Positions 43,606 through 51,132 of a stretch of 64,000 bases of DNA are shown here, piece by piece. Source of the DNA: CANKJK01 sp964400405 (GTDB taxonomy: Bacteria > Acidobacteriota > Vicinamibacteria > Vicinamibacterales > UBA2999); the NCBI GenBank assembly GCA_964400405.1, contig CAYNUO010000004.1, positions 1 through 64,000 on the forward strand, in the 5' to 3' direction. The stretch's first letter is position 1. Each line of letters starts with the position of its first letter. The translations under genes were made by a program, and so were the position numbers. The notes under the pieces were generated by a model that was given only the letters and a program-made list of their open reading frames with translations, did no database searches and was not told the origin of the DNA.

Positions 43606-44175
43606 ATGGCCGTTCACGTGACGAAAGCGCGTGCGTGGTCCGTGTGGCTCGTCGCGGGCTCCGTCGCGCTGGCGACGGGGAGTGCGGCTGGCGCTGCGCC
43701 GGCCGCACAGAGCGCTGAGGCTGAACGCCCGGCGGGGACCCTGCAGCATGTGATGCGTGGCGTGCTGTTTCCGAACGCCAACATCATCTTCGACGTCCAG
43801 ACCGTCGCCCCGGATGCGCCTCCGCCGAAGCCGGGCGCCGAGAACGGATCGACCTCTGCGAAGTTCGCCACGCTCTATGGCGGATGGGAGAAGGTCGTGC
43901 TTGCCGCCGTCTCGCTGGACGAGTCCGTCGACATGATCTTGAAGGCCGGCCGCACCTGCGAGAACGGCAAGCCCGTTCCAGTCGCCAGCAAGGTGTACCG
44001 CGACACCTCGCTCCAGATGCGGGCCGTCGCCAGGAAGATCCTGGCAGCTGCCACCGAGAAGGATGCCGGGAAGGTGATTGAACTGACGGGCGACCTGGCG
44101 GAGGCGTGTGCGGCCTGTCACCGGCCGTATCGGGACATCGCCAAACGGGACCTGACCAGGCGTTGCCCGCCGTAG
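43606..44175 (+). CDS. Exported c-type cytochrome, heme near C-terminus
   Basis: 189 residues from ATG 43606 (GAGGAAC upstream; the frame stays open to 43498 inside the PQQ gene). Signal peptide ends near SAAGAA. The single heme motif CAACH lies about 25 residues from the C-terminus after a helical stretch (LQMRAVARKILAAATEKDAG), as in four-helix cytochromes c'. HVMRGVLFPNANIIFDVQTV near the N-terminus recalls the start of this Acidobacteria cytochrome group. It is 46 bp from the PQQ dehydrogenase and is its likely redox partner. A related protein is at 47559-48233. Confidence 0.88.
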   Translation: MAVHVTKARAWSVWLVAGSVALATGSAAGAAPAAQSAEAERPAGTLQHVMRGVLFPNANIIFDVQTVAPDAPPPKPGAENGSTSAKFATLYGGWEKVVLAAVSLDESVDMILKAGRTCENGKPVPVASKVYRDTSLQMRAVARKILAAATEKDAGKVIELTGDLAEACAACHRPYRDIAKRDLTRRCPP

Positions 44176-44226
44176 CGATTCGAACCGCCAGATGGATACG
44201 TATTCAAAACCCCCAACAAGGACTGA

Positions 44227-45363
44227 ATGATGATGCATAAGTCTCGATTGTTTGCCCTCGGCGCGTGGACTGCCGCGGTACTCGTAGTGGTGGGCGCGAC
44301 TTCGCGCACGCCACAGGCGCAGTCCGTCAAGATTCCCCAGTTCGCGGCCGATCCGTGGTGGCCGAAACCCTTGCCGCAGGAGAAGGACAGCCAGGGGCAG
44401 ATGCGCCGCTGGATGACCGGGCACGTGGGCGCGGTCTGCGCGGATTCACACAACCATATCTTCACGTTCAACCGTCTCTCGCCGAAGCTGGGCACGTACG
44501 AATCCATGTCCGGCATGTTCGGGCCGGAGATCATTGTTTTTGACTACGAGGGCAACGTCATCAACAGCTGGGGCAATCCGAAGGGCCAGCCGAAAGTGCT
44601 GCCGGCGTCGGCGCATGGCTGCACGGTCGACTATGAAGACAACGTGTGGTTCACGGGGGCGTCCATCGCGCAGAAGTGGGACCACGACGGCAAGAAGATC
44701 CTGCTCCAGATCGGCGAAGCCGGAAAGTGCGACGGTGAGTGCGGCGAAGCCCAGAGCCTGAACAGCAGCCAGACGCTGCTCAACTCGCCTGCGGGCCTGC
44801 GCGTCGACCCGAATCCGGATCCGGTCACCGGCGAGCGCGGAAGCATCTATATCGCCGACGGCTACGGCAATCACCGCGTCGTCGTCTTCAACAGCAAGGG
44901 CAAGTACCTGCGGCAGTTTGGCGCTCCCGGCACGGGGCCAGGACAGTTCGCGCGGACCGGCGGGGGCCATCCCCACTGCGTCGCCCTGAGCAACGATGGC
45001 TTCGTCTACGCGTGCGACCGTATGCAGAACCGGATTCACGAGTTCGACAAGCGCGGCAACTTCAAGCGCACCATCGAGATCAATCCCGAGGGTGGTCTCG
45101 TGGCGGGACAGCGCTCAGCCGACATCATGTTCTCGAACGACCCGGCACAGACGTATCTGTTCAACTCCGACCTCGGCAACAACGTGATGCGGATCGTCGA
45201 GCGGAAGACGGGCAAGCTGGTCGGCACCATCGGTGTCGGACCGGGGCGCGGCACGGGGCAGCTCATTACGCCGCACCTCATCGTCACCGACACCAAAGGG
45301 AACCTCTACATCAGCTCGACCGCCGACAGTAACCGGGTGCAGCGGTTCCTGCTGCAGCCCTAG
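44227..45363 (+). CDS. Secreted NHL-repeat beta-propeller protein
   Basis: 378 residues (AAGGA before ATG 44227; ATG 44230 equally possible). Signal peptide ends at PQAQ. NHL blades: DSHNHIFTFNRLSPKLGTYE, HGCTVDYEDNVWFTGASIAQ, GSIYIADGYGNHRVVVFNSK, HPHCVALSNDGFVYACDRMQ and DTKGNLYISSTADSNRVQRF. The motif DPWWPKPLPQEKDSQGQ after the signal is shared with 60853-62040, showing duplication. Four cysteines near 160-170 (GKCDGECGE) may form a disulfide loop. The likely role is a periplasmic hydrolase/lyase-like or binding propeller; catalytic residues not assigned. Same strand as the PQQ dehydrogenase and cytochrome, so probably one operon (41583-45363). Confidence 0.92.
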   Translation: MMMHKSRLFALGAWTAAVLVVVGATSRTPQAQSVKIPQFAADPWWPKPLPQEKDSQGQMRRWMTGHVGAVCADSHNHIFTFNRLSPKLGTYESMSGMFGPEIIVFDYEGNVINSWGNPKGQPKVLPASAHGCTVDYEDNVWFTGASIAQKWDHDGKKILLQIGEAGKCDGECGEAQSLNSSQTLLNSPAGLRVDPNPDPVTGERGSIYIADGYGNHRVVVFNSKGKYLRQFGAPGTGPGQFARTGGGHPHCVALSNDGFVYACDRMQNRIHEFDKRGNFKRTIEINPEGGLVAGQRSADIMFSNDPAQTYLFNSDLGNNVMRIVERKTGKLVGTIGVGPGRGTGQLITPHLIVTDTKGNLYISSTADSNRVQRFLLQP

Positions 45364-45401
45364 CGGGGCGCGCGTCGGGAGTTCAGCGAGAAACACCACG
45401 A

Positions 45402-45429
45402 CCTTCCGGCAGCAGCGGCTGCTGGAAGG
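45402..45429 (+). terminator. Strong hairpin after PQQ-cytochrome-NHL operon
   Basis: CCTTCCGGCAGC (45402-45413) pairs with GCTGCTGGAAGG (45418-45429) over 12 bp with one G-U, loop AGCG, 38 bp past the NHL stop. No U-tract follows, so it is a Rho-type or stabilising hairpin. A TATTAT hexamer at 45526-45531 further on may be the -10 box for the next gene. Confidence 0.5.
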
Positions 45430-45597
45430 TTCGGGCCAGGCAAAGGCCAGACAGCACGACCGCACCACTATTCGGCTCAGCTTGGCTTCGAGGTACGGAG
45501 CAATAGCCGCGGCCAACGGCTACGGTATTATTTGAAGGTATTGGATGGCCCTGACAGTCGGGCCACCGTCGGTGACGGAGAAGCGCTGGAGAGCAGG

Positions 45598-46005
45598 ATG
45601 CGTAAACAGCTGTGCGTTCTTATTGCGGGGGCGGCGATCGCCATTGGGAGCGGGCCGGTATCCGCCCATCATGGCTTTTCTGCCGAGTTCGATGCCGATG
45701 CGCCGGTCTCGCTGCAGGGCAAGATCTCGAAGATCGAATGGATCAATCCTCACTCCTGGATCCATGTCGAGGTCAAGAACAAGGAAGGCGTGATCGAAAC
45801 CTGGGCGATTGAAGGCGGGACGCCGAACACGCTCATGCGCCGCGGCATTACGAGGGACTCCCTGCCGGTCGGCACGGAGATTCTGATCACGGGCTACCGC
45901 TCCAGAGACGGCGGGACCAAGGCGAACGGCCGGGATATCACCTATCTGGACGGCCGAAAGCTGTTCATGGGTTCCGAGAACACGGGCGCCCCGTCAGACA
46001 AGTAG
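45598..46005 (+). CDS. Small exported DUF6152-like protein
   Basis: 135 residues from ATG 45598, preceded by GGAGAGCAGG; an open extension to 45532 lacks signal character. Signal peptide ends at GPVSA-HHGF. The mature N-terminus HHGFSAEFDA and the core VSLQGKISKIEWINPHSWIH, VKNKEGVIETWAIEGGTPN and GTEILITGYRSRDGGTKANG match the DUF6152 group of small beta-rich proteins common in Acidobacteria and Proteobacteria. The histidines at the mature N-terminus could bind copper; speculative. It stands alone between a hairpin and a strong terminator. Confidence 0.85.
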   Translation: MRKQLCVLIAGAAIAIGSGPVSAHHGFSAEFDADAPVSLQGKISKIEWINPHSWIHVEVKNKEGVIETWAIEGGTPNTLMRRGITRDSLPVGTEILITGYRSRDGGTKANGRDITYLDGRKLFMGSENTGAPSDK

Positions 46006-46037
46006 CAGGCGCGCCGAACACGAGGCAGGAAGATCGA

Positions 46038-46081
46038 AGAGCGCTCGCCGGCATCACGCCAGCGAGCGCTCTTTCTTTTTG
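46038..46081 (+). terminator. Rho-independent terminator
   Basis: Perfect 11-bp stem AGAGCGCTCGC/GCGAGCGCTCT (46038-46048 with 46062-46072) followed by TTCTTTTT. Placed 33 bp past the DUF6152-like gene and immediately before the end of the convergent gene at 46084. Confidence 0.92.
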
Positions 46082-46083
46082 TA

Positions 46084-47262
46084 CTACTTTGCCAACGCCC
46101 CGGACGGCCGGCCGAATCGAGCGTCATCGATCGACACGTTCTTCTGCACGTCTGTCAGCTCAATCTCGTCCCGTCCATCGAGCCACGCGAACGTCCATTT
46201 GAATGGCATCTTGATGCCGCCCACGTCGCGATAGTCGTCGTAGTCCACCTGCGTAGGCATGCGTCCGATCGGTGAGGCGCTATACCGGATGTAACGGAGC
46301 AGCAGGCCGGACTGCCGGTCGAAGAACAGCGTCGCGACGAGGCCCCTCGGACCTTCTCCCTGTATCACGTTCACCGGCTTGTTGTGGACCGTTGACGGCG
46401 GGCCGACTCGAAGCTTCGTGAAGTTCCGCTTGATCTGACCTGGGAACGACATCAACGCATCCAGCCTGGCGCCGTCGGACTCGGCGCCGCTGAGACGGTA
46501 TTCCCCGAGCACCGACATCGGCGTCTTCATCCATCCCGTCGTGCCGTCGAACGTCCTGGTGCTGTCGCCCCGACCGGGCGCATCCTTGAACTCGATGATC
46601 GTCGTACGCCGATCCGGAGCCTTGGCGAAGATTCTGACCTGGCCCGCACCGCCGAATCCTCCGTAGAAGACGCTCTTCCCCGTGGCGACGAAGCTGGTCA
46701 CCTCGGAGAGCTTCTGGGCGCCGCCCATGGCCTCGACGTACTTATCGAGGATCGAGTCGGCTGACGGCATCCCGGGCGTCGAAACGAAGAAGAGGTCGTC
46801 CTGCTCGACCGTGGGTGTTCCGTACACATAGTCCAGGGTGGGCGTCACCACCGGCCGGTCGCGACCGCGATGACACGTCCAGCACGTCACGACCTGTCGC
46901 CCGCGGAACTGGTCGCGGTTGATGGTGGTGACCATGTTGACCATGCGCCGAGCGGTGATCTTGCGGGGCGTGTCGAACGCCCAGTCGACCTTCTCGGTGC
47001 CAGCCCCTTTGTGACAGTCCGAGCAGTCAAAGGCGAGTGCAGCGGACATGATCCCCATCGTCGCCATGAAGTCATCAACGGGAAGGTTCTTGAGTGCGGG
47101 AACGTTCTTGAACGCCTCTCCGGCCAGCAGCGGCTTCGCGGGCGCGGCAGCCTGGCCGGCCAGCAGCACGCCACTCATCAACCCCACGAGCGTTACCGCG
47201 GTGGCAAGAACGGTCGCCCGTTTCAGTCCGCCCGTTCGGGTGCATCGCTCAAACAACTTCAT
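46084..47262 (-). CDS. Reaction-centre-type cytochrome c (CytoC_RC) with C-terminal outer-membrane lipoprotein-sorting-like domain
   Basis: 392 residues. Hydrophobic N-terminus (ATVLATAVTLVGLMSGVLLA), then a diheme domain of the photosynthetic reaction-centre cytochrome type: NLPVDDFMATMGIMSAALAF, CSDCH at 80-84, ARRMVNMVTTIN and CWTCH at 127-131. The methionine-rich helix before each heme is the family signature; four hemes are usual in phototrophs and two in these Acidobacteria versions. From about 165 a beta-rich domain follows (ILDKYVEAMGGAQKLSEVTS; TRTFDGTTGWMKTP; VATLFFDRQSGLLLRYIRYS; YRDVGGIKMPFKWTFAWLDG), as in LolA/LppX-like proteins. No photosystem genes are present; the role is probably electron transfer with lipid or ligand binding. 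Confidence 0.88.
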   Translation of the reverse strand: MKLFERCTRTGGLKRATVLATAVTLVGLMSGVLLAGQAAAPAKPLLAGEAFKNVPALKNLPVDDFMATMGIMSAALAFDCSDCHKGAGTEKVDWAFDTPRKITARRMVNMVTTINRDQFRGRQVVTCWTCHRGRDRPVVTPTLDYVYGTPTVEQDDLFFVSTPGMPSADSILDKYVEAMGGAQKLSEVTSFVATGKSVFYGGFGGAGQVRIFAKAPDRRTTIIEFKDAPGRGDSTRTFDGTTGWMKTPMSVLGEYRLSGAESDGARLDALMSFPGQIKRNFTKLRVGPPSTVHNKPVNVIQGEGPRGLVATLFFDRQSGLLLRYIRYSASPIGRMPTQVDYDDYRDVGGIKMPFKWTFAWLDGRDEIELTDVQKNVSIDDARFGRPSGALAK

Positions 47263-47558
47263 CTATACGCCTTCCTTGAGAATCGTTCCGGGCCGTTTCG
47301 GATCTGCCCCGCGTTCGGACGCGCACCGAGTTGGATTGCACCCCGCAGGTGGTCCGTCAGGATTCAATCAGCCGCTGGACGGCCCGTCAATACCTAGGTT
47401 CCGACAATGGATCCGGCTGAGCTTGTTCAGGTGACGGACTGCGAGAATTCCGAGGGCCGACGACGCACCGCGCGCGTTGCTTTCCGCATGGCCCGGCGTC
47501 AGAATGGCCGCACTCGACCTGCAAGGGCTCGCGAGTACTCGTCAGGGAGATCGGTTCT

Positions 47559-48233
47559 GTGTCTGTTGGACATCGCATACTGCTCAGATGCGGCATCGCC
47601 GCCCTTCTCGCCAGCGGGAGCGCACTGGCATGCTCCTCGCCGCCATCGACGCCCCCATCCGCACCGACGCCTCAATACTGGGGAGAGATGTCGCCGGTCG
47701 TGTCGGTCAAGGAACTGATGCGGGACTTGCTGGATCCGAGCGCGGACCTGGTGTTCCTCTCCGTCAGCGTCATCTCCGACAGGCACGGAACAGTCGAGAC
47801 ATCACCGAAGACGGACGAGGACTGGGCGCGCATCCGTGCGGGAGGCGTGGCGCTCGCCGAGGGCGCGTCGCTGCTCAAGATCCCTCGCCCATTCGCACCG
47901 CCAGGGGAGGAGAACAATAGCGCCGGCCCCGACGCGCCGGAGTTGTCGCCCGCCCAGATCAAGGCCAAGCTCGAGAAGGACCCGGTTCTGTGGAACGCGA
48001 AGGTTCAGGCGTTGCGCAACGCCGGTCTCGAAGTGCTGGAGATCGTCAAGGAGCGAAACGCACAGAAGTTGTGGGACGCAGGCGAGGATATCGAGATGGC
48101 CTGCGAGGGCTGCCACGTCCAGTTCTGGTACCCGGGCGATCCCGCCCTGTACCGGCGGCTCGACCGCCGGCTGGAAGACATCTACGGGAAACGCAAGAAC
48201 AGCATCCCGCTGTCGACGGAACTGAAGCCATAG
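47559..48233 (+). CDS. Exported c-type cytochrome
   Basis: 224 residues from GTG 47559 with AGGGAG upstream. Signal with possible lipid-attached cysteine (GSALACSSPPS), then a proline-rich linker. Helices with SVKELMRDLLDPSADLVF and IRAGGVALAEGASLLKIPRP precede the single heme motif CEGCH, which lies about 40 residues from the end (EDIEMACEGCHVQFWYPGD). Same general plan as 43606-44175, so another small electron carrier. The next gene starts 12 bp downstream and is probably co-transcribed. The upstream 296 bp (47263-47558) separates it from the divergent reaction-centre-type cytochrome and contains no recognisable gene. Confidence 0.87.
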   Translation: MSVGHRILLRCGIAALLASGSALACSSPPSTPPSAPTPQYWGEMSPVVSVKELMRDLLDPSADLVFLSVSVISDRHGTVETSPKTDEDWARIRAGGVALAEGASLLKIPRPFAPPGEENNSAGPDAPELSPAQIKAKLEKDPVLWNAKVQALRNAGLEVLEIVKERNAQKLWDAGEDIEMACEGCHVQFWYPGDPALYRRLDRRLEDIYGKRKNSIPLSTELKP

Positions 48234-48245
48234 CCGGAGGGAATC

Positions 48246-48656
48246 ATGGTGAGACGGTTCTGGGGCGCGGCACTGGTCATCGCGGTGCTCGCCTCCCCCG
48301 CCTGTTCACGGCCCACGGAGTCGGGGCTCCGGGATTCATTTGCCCAGCAGGTGGCGGCCAACAAGTTCGTGAAGGATTTCCACCGGAGCGGCGACGACCT
48401 GGCGTTCTCGGCCCCGGACACGCGCGGTAACACCGCGCGGTGGCGCATTCACGTCGATTCCGCGGTGGTCGAGCCGCAAGACGATCCGGCCCAGCCCTAC
48501 AAGGGGACGGTGAAGTCGTCATGGTTCGTCAACGACGAGCATGTCGTGCCTCGTGGGCGCGACTCGAACCTCCCGGTCGAACTGCTGGACAACGGCCTCA
48601 GTCAGGACTGCTGGGCCTTCTGGGTGGCTGCGACGAAACGGTGGAGCTGGGAGTAG
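48246..48656 (+). CDS. Small lipoprotein of unknown function
   Basis: 136 residues with a lipoprotein-like signal (GAALVIAVLASPAC, Cys 20). The mature part is short and polar: DLAFSAPDTRGNTARWRIHV, GTVKSSWFVNDEHVVP and LSQDCWAFWVAATKRWSWE. The tryptophan-rich end and a second cysteine suggest a small folded domain. No family recognised. A ribosome-binding site (GGAGG) overlaps the end of the cytochrome gene, so it is likely an accessory partner. Confidence 0.75.
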   Translation: MVRRFWGAALVIAVLASPACSRPTESGLRDSFAQQVAANKFVKDFHRSGDDLAFSAPDTRGNTARWRIHVDSAVVEPQDDPAQPYKGTVKSSWFVNDEHVVPRGRDSNLPVELLDNGLSQDCWAFWVAATKRWSWE

Positions 48657-48712
48657 CGTGCCGCGCACGCAGCCCTTGGATGTGGCCACGTGCGCGACCG
48701 TAAAGCGGTTCT

Positions 48713-49531
48713 CTACCGTGGCGTCTCGCGCTTGCGGAGGTGCCCGTACATCAGTTCTTCCGCGAAGGGCACGCACCGGTACTCGAACATCTGGTAGTTC
48801 TTCTCCTGATGCCGGTACAGCAGGAAGTTGATCTTCCAGGGCCGGGAGAACGTCTTCGGGTCCTCGAGCGTCGCCTCGTAGTTGATGGTATTGCGGTCGA
48901 GGGCGGTGTAGCGCTCAACGACCTTCAAGGCGTTGCTGTGAAAGTTGCCGGCGCGGTCGAACCACGTCTGGTCAGTAAAGTCAGTCACCTCGACGACCAG
49001 CGTGTCACGTTCCCAATGACCGACTGACCATCCCATCCAGGTCTCGAGCGGCGATCGCTCTTTCGTGTTCATCCGAATATTGCGTACGGCCGCGGCGTAC
49101 TCTGAGGCGATCAGAATCTGTTCCCGCCCCTGGACGATCTGAAAGGGATACGGCATATACATCATGCGCGGCGTTCCCGGCAGATAGCACTTGATCTCGG
49201 GATCCAGCGAGAGCACGTTCTCCGCGTTCGACTTCCGCTTCGCGGCAGCCTCAGGCAGATAGGGAATCTGCCCGCCCTCGACGATGCCGAATCCGGCCTG
49301 GTACGCGTAGGCGGCGCCAAGCGCGACGACCGGCCCTTTCCTGGCCTCGTGCGCCTCGATGTCCCAGTAGGCCGACGTCATGGCCTGCCAGACGCCGCTG
49401 AAATCAGGACGACCGGCCGCGGTCCGCGGCATGGCGCTGCCCGCACCCTGAGTGGACACAGGCGCGTTGACGCCTGAGACGACGGCGGTCACGACCGCCG
49501 CAAGGGCCAGGACTCCAAATGACTGACGCAT
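48713..49531 (-). CDS. Secreted protein of unknown function (GHWERDTLVVEVTDF family)
   Basis: 272 residues from ATG 49531; the longer frame to 49870 runs through the upstream gene and lacks a signal. Signal peptide ends near NAPVSTQ. Shared motif with the neighbour at 49539: WSVGHWERDTLVVEVTDF, preceded here by a GREQILIASEYAAAVRNI strand and followed by RYTALDRNTINYEATLEDPK. Proteins with RPDFSGVW near the N-terminus and this GHWE-D-TLVV motif are frequent, uncharacterised secreted proteins in Acidobacteria. Starts 7 bp after its paralogue's stop, so a tandem pair. Function unknown. Confidence 0.85.
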   Translation of the reverse strand: MRQSFGVLALAAVVTAVVSGVNAPVSTQGAGSAMPRTAAGRPDFSGVWQAMTSAYWDIEAHEARKGPVVALGAAYAYQAGFGIVEGGQIPYLPEAAAKRKSNAENVLSLDPEIKCYLPGTPRMMYMPYPFQIVQGREQILIASEYAAAVRNIRMNTKERSPLETWMGWSVGHWERDTLVVEVTDFTDQTWFDRAGNFHSNALKVVERYTALDRNTINYEATLEDPKTFSRPWKINFLLYRHQEKNYQMFEYRCVPFAEELMYGHLRKRETPR

Positions 49532-49538
49532 CGAAACG

Positions 49539-50528
49539 CTACTTCTTGTCGCGGGCATTTCCGGCTGCTGCTTCCCGGACGCGATCATTCCGCATCCCAT
49601 GGGCGATGCCAACGTTCCCCTCGTGGCACGCATACTCGTATACAAACCCGTCCAGCCGCTGCATCGGCTCACGGGCAGACCATGTCTTCGTCCACGTGCG
49701 GAGATCGTCAACCGTGAACGTGTAGTCGATCCGGTCTTTGTCGACACGCCGGAAGCGTTCGATGAGGTGCAGATCTTCGCTGGCACCGCGCTGGCCGAGG
49801 ACGAACTCCGCCGAATCCTTCCGGAAGTTCGTCGTATCCACGACCAGGGTGTCACCCTCCCAATGGCCAATCGAGTCGCCGTTGACGAAGCGCAGCGACT
49901 TGGGCAGGTGCTGGCCGCCGATCCGGACCATCCGCGCCAGATGGATCATCTCCGTGTAGAGAACAATGATGTTGCCGTTCTGCACGATCTCCATGTTGTT
50001 GTTGTACGTGTCAGACAGCATGGGCGGCCCGGAATTGCGCTGCGTGATGCACCGCTCACCAATCGTGAGGCCCTCGGGGCCATCGTTGTTCCGTGCGGCC
50101 TTGTACGCGTCAAACCGCGCCTGTCCTTCGGGCGTGTAGGGCGGGATGCGCCCGTCCGGCGGGTCGAAGATGAGCTCGGTCTGGTTCGACACCGCGCCGC
50201 GCTCGAACCAGAAGTCGTTATATGCCCCGACGGTTCCGGCCTGCCGACGCGCCTCCGCCTCCTGCGGAGTCAGCACCGCCTTCGGCCGGTTGGCGGGGTC
50301 GAGTGGCCGTTCGAGGGGCGTCGTCGTGGCAAATGTCCACGACCCTTCCAGATCTCGTGGATTGAACCCGGCCACAGGTTTGCGGGCTGCCGGTCCTGCG
50401 GCAGTCGGAGGTTTCTTCGCCGGTGTCTGGCCGGCCGCCGGGGTCTGTCCCTCGACGCGCATCGACGCGACCAGCCCCACGGCGACGACGAGGGGGACAA
50501 ATCTAGTAAGCAGGAATCGTCGAGGCAT
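49539..50528 (-). CDS. Secreted protein of unknown function (GHWEGDTLVVDTTNF family)
   Basis: 329 residues from ATG 50528 (AAAGG upstream); ATG 50573 would add 15 residues before the signal (FVPLVVAVGLVASMRVEGQ). After a proline/alanine-rich linker: NPRDLEGSWTFATTTPLERP, GLTIGERCITQRNSGPPML, MEIVQNGNIIVLYTEMIHL, GDSIGHWEGDTLVVDTTNFR and YTFTVDDLRTWTKTWSARE; C-terminus FVYEYACHEGNVGIAHGM. The late C-H-E-G-N stretch matches the YRCVPFAE region of the paralogue downstream and may carry a disulfide with the earlier cysteine. Function unknown; divergent from the small gene at 50733. Confidence 0.85.
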   Translation of the reverse strand: MPRRFLLTRFVPLVVAVGLVASMRVEGQTPAAGQTPAKKPPTAAGPAARKPVAGFNPRDLEGSWTFATTTPLERPLDPANRPKAVLTPQEAEARRQAGTVGAYNDFWFERGAVSNQTELIFDPPDGRIPPYTPEGQARFDAYKAARNNDGPEGLTIGERCITQRNSGPPMLSDTYNNNMEIVQNGNIIVLYTEMIHLARMVRIGGQHLPKSLRFVNGDSIGHWEGDTLVVDTTNFRKDSAEFVLGQRGASEDLHLIERFRRVDKDRIDYTFTVDDLRTWTKTWSAREPMQRLDGFVYEYACHEGNVGIAHGMRNDRVREAAAGNARDKK

Positions 50529-50732
50529 CGGGGAGCCTTTCAATTCATTCGAGCGAAGCTTCAGGAGGTCCATGGCCGTGTGGGCGAGGAGGATACAATC
50601 CGGGACAAAGCTTGTAAATACAGCACATCACGTAGTCAGCGTGCGGCGAGGCAGACGCGTCGCGAACGGCGACAATGCTTGACAAGCTCGTGTGGTCTGC
50701 ATTTCTCTTAGCGGCGAACGAATGAGTTCCTT

Positions 50733-51116
50733 ATGACAAACCAGATCAAGAAAGCCGTGGCCTTCTCCCTGTGGTCGATGGTCGTGGCGAGTGCGTCGGC
50801 CCAGTCGAAGGCGCCCGGACTGCCTGAAGGAACGCAACTGAACCCGGGGCGCGTTGCACCCGGACATATCATCGTCAGCGGTTGCGTCCAGCGTGAGGCC
50901 CAGGGGGCAGCGTCCGCCTTCGTGCTCAGAGATACGCGCGAAACGCCTCCGCTCCAGTATCGGCTCGACGGAGACACGGCCCTTCTGGCACTGCATGTGG
51001 GCCACACGGTCGAGATCTCGGGCCCGCCGACAACCCCACCGGATCGCTCGAACCTCACCGGCTTGCGCGTGCAGTCGCTCACGTACATCTCGACGACGTG
51101 CAGCAAGCCGAAGTAG
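50733..51116 (+). CDS. Small exported protein, OB-fold-like, unknown function
   Basis: 127 residues with a signal peptide (AVAFSLWSMVVASASAQ). The mature part is beta-rich: GHIIVSGCVQREAQGAASAF, LQYRLDGDTALLALHVGHTV, EISGPP and LRVQSLTYISTTC. The cysteine near the start and the last cysteine probably form a disulfide. The pattern 'v-x-G-C-v ... GH-x-V-E-I-x-G' is seen in small Acidobacteria proteins with an OB-like barrel. Convergent with the carboxylesterase. No function can be assigned. Confidence 0.75.
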   Translation: MTNQIKKAVAFSLWSMVVASASAQSKAPGLPEGTQLNPGRVAPGHIIVSGCVQREAQGAASAFVLRDTRETPPLQYRLDGDTALLALHVGHTVEISGPPTTPPDRSNLTGLRVQSLTYISTTCSKPK

Positions 51117-51132
51117 ACGCACGGCTCTCGGT

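Noticed and set aside
47407..47718. Plus-strand frame of about 100 codons upstream of the cytochrome gene
   Set aside because: It overlaps the start of the convincing cytochrome gene at 47559 in another frame and has no protein character.
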